DNA from: Aquilaria yunnanensis
Taxonomy: Eukaryota > Streptophyta > Magnoliopsida > Malvales > Thymelaeaceae
Assembly: GCA_039654915.1 (NCBI GenBank)
Contig: CM077598.1
Location: forward strand, 68,873,041-68,937,040
Length of the DNA: 64,000 bases
Direction of reading: 5' to 3'
Shown: piece after piece, positions 58,301 through 64,000 of the stretch
Layout of the letters: each line of letters begins with the position of its first letter
Numbering within the stretch: the stretch's first letter is position 1
Program-made: the position numbers and the translations under genes
Notes under the pieces: generated by a model
What the model saw: the letters and a program-made list of their open reading frames with translations, nothing else
Told to the model about the DNA's origin: nothing
The model's database searches: none

Positions 58301-60443
58301 CCTGGTTATTCAGTACTAGGCAGTCTTGCTCAATTTCTGGAGTTATCATCTCCAGCACTCTTATATGGCAGTCCATAGCCAAATCCAAAGGCTTCTCCAA
58401 CTCAAACTCTGTTCCGCCAGGCAGTAATAATTTCCTGGCTTGGCAATCAATAATGCCTTGGTTTTCTTCCAACCAATTCATACCCAATATCACATCATAC
58501 CCGTGGGTCTCCAATACTATGAGGTTTGTCCTCAGTTTCAGCTTGCCTATCTGTATCTCACAGTTTTCTACCATGTAGTAGGCAAACAAAATTTCATTGC
58601 CAGCTGTTCTTACCAAGTACATGTTGTCCATATACTTTACCTCTAATTTCATGGCTGTCACCAAGCTAGTAGCTATTATAGATAAGGAAGCCCCAGTATC
58701 AAATAAAACAGATACTAATTGACCATTGAGATAAAGTTTACCTTTCAAGGCCTTCCTTCTAGTCCTTTGCTGACTAGTCTCGCTTTCAGCTTCCTCGGTC
58801 TCAGGTGGCTCCTGTCCTCCCCTGGCAGGCTCCAGCTGAAACACTCTCCCTGGAAATGTACCAGGCCTCCTTTGCTCCTGAGGAGCTCTGGTTGCTGGCC
58901 TCCCACCTTGGGCTGGCCCCTGAGTCCTCAGTTGGGGCATAGGCAACTGTCCCCTAGGTCCCCTGGGATTAAAAGTTCACAGCAATTTCTTACTGCCTTC
59001 ACCCCTTTTTGGGCAATCCCTCACCCAGTGGTCTGGGGCACCACAGCCATGACACATTGTGGAAGCCTTAAAGCATGGCTTATTGCCATGGAACTTCCCA
59101 CAAGTGTTGCATTGAGGACCATATGGTGGTGATTGTGGTCCTCTATTTCTCCTGTTCTCCTTTCTGCTTCCTCCTCTTTCCCTCTCCTCTCTCGGCCTTT
59201 TTGACATCTGGCCCTTCTTGGTTCCACTGCTACTACCTGGCCCACTCTTCATTTGCTCCTGAGACTCCTGCTCCAGAGCCAATGCACTCTGCATCACTGT
59301 GTAATAATCTCTGGCTCCAATGGCTCTGAGAATTTGTCTCAGCTCAGGTCTCAAACCCCTGATGAACCTTTTGGTCCTTAGCTCCTCCTGTCCTTCATAT
59401 TGAGGGGCATACCTGATCAGGCTGTTTAACCTCTGCTCATACTCCAGTACACTGAGGTTCCCCTAATCCAGCTGATCAGATTCAACTTGTTTCTGGTCTC
59501 TCTGTGCTTCACTTACATATTGCTGCCGAAACATCCTGATAAAATCAGGCCACCTCATGGACCTCCTCCTGTCTAGATGTCTCCTCAAATTTCTCTCCTG
59601 GTAGCTCCTCTGTATTGCTCTCCACCAGAGTTCTGCATTCCCCTCTAGCCTGAAAGTGGCTAGCAATACACTCTGGGCGGAAGTAACCTCCATTCTCTCC
59701 AATATCTTTTCTAGCTGATATAGCCAGAACTCAGCCTCCTCTGGGTCACAACCCCCTCGGAACACTGGAGGTTTCAGTGCCAGAAACTCCTCCAACTGGC
59801 CCTCCTTCAGTCCTCCACTGCTGTGCCTTTTCTTCCTCCCTTCTCTGCTACTAGAGTTACCTCTGGATGACCTGCTTGATCTGCTTCTAAGTGTGGTCTC
59901 CTCAACAGAGGGTTCAGTCCCCCTGGAGTATATGTATGCATCCCTCTCCTCAATATCTGGACTGTCATCCTCCTCTTCATCCTCAATCCTGGGTTCCTGT
60001 CTTACCTCAGACCTCAGCCTCCTGGCTCTGGGATGTCTCCTTTCTTCATCTGCCTCTTCTTCCTCTTGGTTACATCCAGCTTGGCTGGACTGGTCATAAC
60101 TCTCTGGCTCTTTGCCAGGCCTTCTTCTCCTTCTTCCACTCCCTTCTGCCTCCACTGGTTCCATTTCTTCCTGGTTCTGGGCTTGGCCTCTAGCCAAGGA
60201 TTGCATTCCCAGCACTAGTTGAGCCACTGTGGCATGTAGTGACTCCATCATCACTTCCATTCTTTCTTGTCTGTCTCTGCTTGGCCCAGGTATTTGGTAC
60301 CTGGCAGTGGGGTCTTCAGCCCCAATATGACCCATTTCTCCTGCCTGGGTCTCAGGCACATCATCCTGCAATCCCTCTTCATGATGGGCTGCAGTTTCTT
60401 CATCTTGTCTCAGGGAACTTCTATCCCTGCCTCTTGTTCTCAT
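55350..60443 (-). pseudogene. Tekay gag-pol polyprotein with three nonsense codons
   Basis: A single frame of about 1,698 codons runs from ATG at 60443 to TAA at 55350. It is broken only by TAG at 59463-59465, TGA at 58977-58979 and TAG at 57495-57497. Gag has an acidic/arginine-rich N-terminus, a capsid block (FWLYQLEKILERMEV) and a zinc knuckle CHGCGAPDHWVRDC (about residue 470). The protease has LFDTGAS (about residue 582). RT has [10 protein letters not shown]. RNase H has VFIDASHVGLGCVLMQ. Integrase has a zinc region (CETCQQVK), the core SMDFVVGMP and VSDRDPRF, and the HPQTDGQTE block. The tail WEVEQEIASKYPQLYL is a chromodomain-like end (Tekay type) that would steer integration to chromatin. 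In this clade gag and pol are normally one open frame, so the stops are mutations. Confidence 0.93.
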
Positions 60444-60541
60444 CCTGCACTTTCAATTGCAGATATTCACAAATATCCAAAATAACACAAGTCTTATTTG
60501 AGTTAGCCCTAAAGGGAACACTGTCTAGGCTTAGCTCTGAT

Positions 60542-63500
60542 TAGGGCTGAAAATGGGCCGGGCTTTATTCGGGTAGCTCGAGCTCGAGCTCGAGTAAAAG
60601 ATTTTCGAGTCGGGTATTTTCGAGCTCGAGCTCGAGCTCGAGCCGAAAATTGGGCTCGAATTATTTTCGAGCCGAGCTCGAGCCCACAAATACTCGGCCC
60701 TTTAGGCCCTCGAGCTTAATAGGCTCGATTTTTAGCTTCTTGGGCCTTCCCCGCCCTTAGTCCCAGACTCCCAGGAGTCCACCCCTCTGGCCCTCTCTCT
60801 TCGGCCCCTTCCCCTTAGCGACTTAGGTCACTTAGCCCCAGAGTCCAGACGCGTCCCTCTCTCGGCCTCTCGAGTCTCGACGATGATCTCCATTCTCGCC
60901 CTCCACCTCCAGAGCCAGTCTCGAATCTCGATCTCCACTCTCTACCTCCAGGCCTCCACCTCCAGAGCCAGTCGTATCGTCCGGCGGTCTCCCGAGTTCC
61001 GACTCCCGTGACCCCGTCCCGGCTCTCCCCTGCTGGCTGCTGCCCTCACTCCCCACCGGCACCCAGTCCCAGTCATTTACTCGGCGCGAGTCGCCCGACG
61101 GCGTCGGCTACTCCCTTCGGCGGCGCCTTGGTAATTCCTGTCCCTCACCTTCGCTCATTCGGATTCCGTCTCGCCTCCGAGTCTCCGACGTTCCTGTAAT
61201 TTTGTGGTCACTTACAGGTGCTGTACACCTACTTTTTCTTTCCTACAGATGGATCAGATGTAATCTGTGAGGAAGCATATCCTTGCTGGAGGACCAAGAG
61301 TCCAAGACGCCTGCCATTCACAGTTCATCCTCTTGTTTTTTCATCTCTTAAGGTATTTTTTACTGGAGGTTTGCCTGATTTTCTATACTCAAATTCTATA
61401 CTTATGTTTAATCAAGTGAAACTAAAAATATTTATCTGATTTTTGTTAATCTTTTACCATAATCTTGTACCTTTTCGCTCTTTTTGTGCCAGCTAGTATT
61501 GACAAGTTGCCGAATCTGGTGGAGGATATTATCCAGACACCGATAAACACAGGTCCAAGAGGTGCTATTAGGCTAGCACAGGGTATTCAAGCCGTTGTTG
61601 CAGTTGGTGGAGAATGGCTAGCTGATGTGGCACAGGTACTTGGCCTTCATTTGTTTATATTGTCCCATCTTTTGCGAATATGATCAACTTGTTCAATTGT
61701 TTTTCTTTTTTTTTTTTAATCATCCAATCAATATTTTTGATATTTTTTTGTTTAATTTAGCCTTGTCATTGCTTAATTTTATTTTAAAAACTCTTGTAAA
61801 CCATGTAAGAATTTAAGGTTTCTTCATTGAACTCACCCTTCTTTGGTTATTGCTTCAAACATTAAAAACTGCTTGTATAATCAAGATGTAACAGCATGCT
61901 AAACAATACTCGTTGTTGCTAAAGATTCTTTGTACCCTCACTGGTTGGACATCAACATGAAGATTTCAAGGGAATAGATCTATTTTGGCCTAGAGCTCTG
62001 AGAGACGATGATTTTCTTTTTGTTGTTCCCGCTCTCAAACTTTACCCGCTTGTAGTTGTTTATAATCCTTTCCATCTTAACTGGTGGGGCAATGGGCACG
62101 AGGCTTTTGAGGAAATAAATCTATTTGGCTTCTGCTATTGAGTTATGAATTTCTGTCTCTGCATTTTTTTCTACACATGATGTACTTTTTGCAGAAAAAG
62201 ATGAAAAGAAATGTAGATCCTTTTGATTATGCTCAATGTGTATCTCCTTGATATGTTTCTTTTTCTTGTCAAATTTGTCTGAATATTTTGACTAGGTTTC
62301 TATCCTGCAACATAATTTTGCATTTTTTTGTTAGTTGGTTAGGCATTTGCAAGGGCAGGATGACAATCCTTTTGGAGAGGAAGCATCCATGCCAAAGAAA
62401 ATTTTCCAGCTTTTGAACAAGGTACATCTTTAAGTCCAGAGTTATGGGTAGTTAATGTCCATCCTGCAAATGCTTGCGTTATTGAATGGAATAGAAGATA
62501 GAGAACGAGAGATTGACCATAGCAATTCAGCTATTCTTTGTCCGCTCAAGTTTATTACTGAAGACTGATGACTCATTGTTCTCTGTGCTCTTCGCTGTAG
62601 AAACTCTAGCCAACATTCCAGCTGCTGAACTGGCCTTATGCTTGTACTTGCAATGTGAATTGTTATGTTTGTCACAGCCACTGTATGCATGAATTTTAAT
62701 TTTGCTTATTTTCTCATTCTCTTTGACAATTAAAATCCTTGCAGTTGGACAACTGAACAATAAAACTGAAGCGGATGAAACTTTATGTTGATTGAAGCAA
62801 TAATAAAGATTTAAGGAATGATATTATGGCAGAAAGTTTAAGAACTCATTTCATTCATCTAAACGAAGATAACAGAAAGTATAGTTTACATCTGACTCAT
62901 GGCCTTTTTATTGGGTTACTGGATTGGGTACAATGTTGAAAGGTTGGCGGATGTAATAATGTTATATGTTCAATGCCCATAGCACAACTGTTTTGTACAT
63001 TCTCTTTCTCGATCTTCTTTTGCTCAGGATTTCCCCATGTTTGGATGTAATTGGATTTTGATGTTATTATTTGATCTGCTTTCATGGCCTTGCGGTGCTA
63101 GTTCTCTATGTTGCTTCTGCCGAATGTGAGTGTGGCTTTGTTTGCTCTCTTTTAATCTATAAATATTATCCATATATATATAAACCTTTCTGTCATTTTT
63201 GCTTGATTCCAGTGTCTCAAATTCAAGACCGATCAAGCACAGAAGGCTAAGAAGATGGAGAAACTGAACAATATATTCTTCTTTTTGATGGCAAGGGGAC
63301 CTGATGGTAATGTCTTTCAACTTTGGGATGCCTATTGTTGCACATCTTAACTTCTGTAGATACCATAGAAGAGTACATATGTAGAATAAGGTGTATTTTG
63401 GATAATTCCCAAAGTGTGTGTACTTCTTGCAATATTCATTACACATTTAGTGTTTTTTTTCAATCGGGTTATGAATAAATGATGCTGGCTTACTTGGAGT

Positions 63501-63787
63501 TTGTACTTTGGAATTGCCCAAATCTACAGTCTGAGTTGATCAAAACGGTTCCTCTACACTACAAAAGTGCGTCCATATGCCCAAGTTAGCATCGTGGACA
63601 AAAAGGTGACAGGCCACATGAGCCTGTATTCGAGCCTCGAGCATTTTCGAGCCGAGCTCGAGCCGAGCTCGAGCCCAAAAAACGGGGCTCGAGCAACTCG
63701 AGCTCGAGCTCGAGTAGTGCCGAATCGTGATAGGGCTGAGCTCGAGCTTGGCGAGCTCGGGCTCGGCCCGGCCCATTTTCAGCCCTA
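60542..63787. mobile_element. hAT-type non-autonomous DNA transposon (3,246 bp)
   Basis: Perfect terminal inverted repeats of about 22 bp begin TAGGGCTGAAAATGGGCC. Perfect 8-bp target duplications GCTCTGAT lie at 60534-60541 and 63788-63795. Subterminal regions (60575-60730, 63630-63770) are packed with GCTCGAG repeats. No transposase is seen. The interior holds a CT-rich GC-rich region (60750-61200) and exon-intron pieces of a host gene, so it looks like a gene-capturing (Pack-type) element. It sits between the Tekay primer site and gag. Confidence 0.9.
61249..63306 (+). pseudogene. Captured host-gene exons, identity unknown
   Basis: Four exon-like blocks with splice borders are seen: 61249-61352, 61493-61635, 62335-62421 and 63213-63306, separated by T-rich introns of 140-791 bp. 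The last three join in one phase. They encode a segment containing DKLPNLVEDIIQTPINTGPR and GEWLADVAQ, then NPFGEEASMPKKIFQLLNK, then KAKKMEKLNNIFFFLMARGP. The first block gives DVICEEAYPCWRTKSPRRLP in one frame, but its link to the second is less certain. I do not recognise the protein; the DKLPNLVED segment vaguely recalls plant ABC1-like kinase leaders, but this is weak. Introns are kept, so capture was at DNA level. No start or end of the gene can be fixed. Confidence 0.6.
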
Positions 63788-63809
63788 GCTCTGATTGCAC
63801 TAACAAAGC

Positions 63810-63822
63810 AGGCTCTGATACC
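63810..63822 (-). other. Tekay primer-binding site
   Basis: TGGTATCAGAGCC on the minus strand, near the 5' LTR end. It matches the initiator-tRNA-Met type site of many plant LTR elements. Confidence 0.85.
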
Positions 63823-63832
63823 AAACAAAGCC

Positions 63833-64000
63833 TGTCACACCTCACACAGGCCCTGGCCTGTGAGTCCCCAACTTATCTCACAAGCCCAACTAAGGACTGG
63901 GCATCTAGCCCTCGGCCTAACCAACATGATTGACTTTAAGTCTTATTTTCTTAAGGTAAAGGGCCTGGGAGGTGGCCCAGGTGGCTTTTAAACTAACTAG
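63833..64000 (-). mobile_element. Tekay 5' LTR, first 168 bp visible
   Basis: The sense end GGTGTGACA is at 63833. The visible part matches 52135-52302 except for one C/T. The remaining 3 kb lie beyond the window. Confidence 0.92.

Larger units (their letters stand above)
52135..64000 (-). mobile_element. Tekay-like chromovirus (Ty3/gypsy), partial at right edge
   Basis: The 3' LTR is 52135-55337, gag-pol is 60443-55350, the primer-binding site is near 63821-63810, and the 5' LTR begins at 63833 and leaves the window. The LTR starts match over 168 bp with one difference. The pol end carries a chromodomain-like tail. A hAT element is inserted in the leader. The 3' LTR interrupts the 18S pseudogene; AAATT (52130-52134) should be the target duplication. 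Confidence 0.93.

Noticed and set aside
58719..59329. Plus-strand ORFs opposite Tekay gag-protease
   Set aside because: They are shadows of the conserved minus-strand frame and have no promoter or domain.
61218..61816. Plus-strand ORFs in the hAT element as complete proteins
   Set aside because: They run across splice borders into T-rich introns; the exon blocks explain their coding-like parts.

Overview
The window is plant nuclear DNA, most likely from an angiosperm. It carries Ty1/copia and Ty3/gypsy retrotransposons of plant lineages (a Tekay-like chromovirus and Tat-lineage elements with a second RNase H), a hAT-type DNA transposon, and 45S rDNA with the plant ITS1 motif and angiosperm-like 5.8S motifs. 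I found no intact single-copy host gene. It is a dense heterochromatic block of nested and decayed transposable elements, a 31-bp minisatellite and a degenerate rDNA piece.

Left part (1-14447). The start of an LTR element runs off the left edge (minus strand; LTR 258-1674, inserted in an older partial LTR 1675-2051). Next come a gypsy LTR fragment (2052-2618) and a large 31-bp minisatellite (2619-9577). The minisatellite is split by two clean solo LTRs: a Tat-type one at 5172-6129 (target duplication TGAGT) and a 1.4-kb one at 6786-8201. After it lie a 5'-truncated copia element (minus, 9593-13522) and a non-coding stretch.

Middle (14448-34550). A broken gypsy chromovirus lies on the minus strand: 3' LTR 14448-15244, pol 15340-17285, a minisatellite block inside it, an unrecognised internal region, and a 5' LTR remnant at 31458-31953. 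A reversed Tat-type solo LTR was inserted in its internal region (18582-30594, duplication CATGT). A full 11,160-bp Tat element, Tat-1 (18949-30108, duplication TGGGC), was later inserted in that solo LTR. Tat-1 has gag-protease-RT-RNaseH-RNaseH-integrase on the plus strand. Between pol and the 3' LTR it has a four-exon gene on the opposite strand with its own TATA box. A second, plus-strand gypsy remnant with an internally duplicated LTR (32078-33256) and more minisatellite follow.

Right part (34551-64000). A second Tat element (34551-49853) is chimeric: after one pol and a truncated antisense gene it re-enters pol in the RT domain at about 43387 and runs through a second copy of pol and 3' region. 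It stops 28 bp into its 3' LTR, at the junction with a 2.28-kb rDNA pseudogene block on the minus strand (49854-52134: 26S 5' part, ITS2, 5.8S, ITS1, 18S 3' end). A Tekay-like chromovirus on the minus strand (52135 to beyond 64000; 3.2-kb LTR) is inserted in the 18S part. Its single gag-pol frame is open except for three nonsense codons. A 3,246-bp hAT-type element (60542-63787, duplication GCTCTGAT) sits in its leader and carries exon-intron pieces of an unidentified host gene.

The most interesting items are the spliced, promoter-bearing antisense gene kept in the Tat copies, the hAT with captured multi-exon gene fragments, the minisatellite found in both orientations and inside a retrotransposon, and the rDNA fragment between two retrotransposons.
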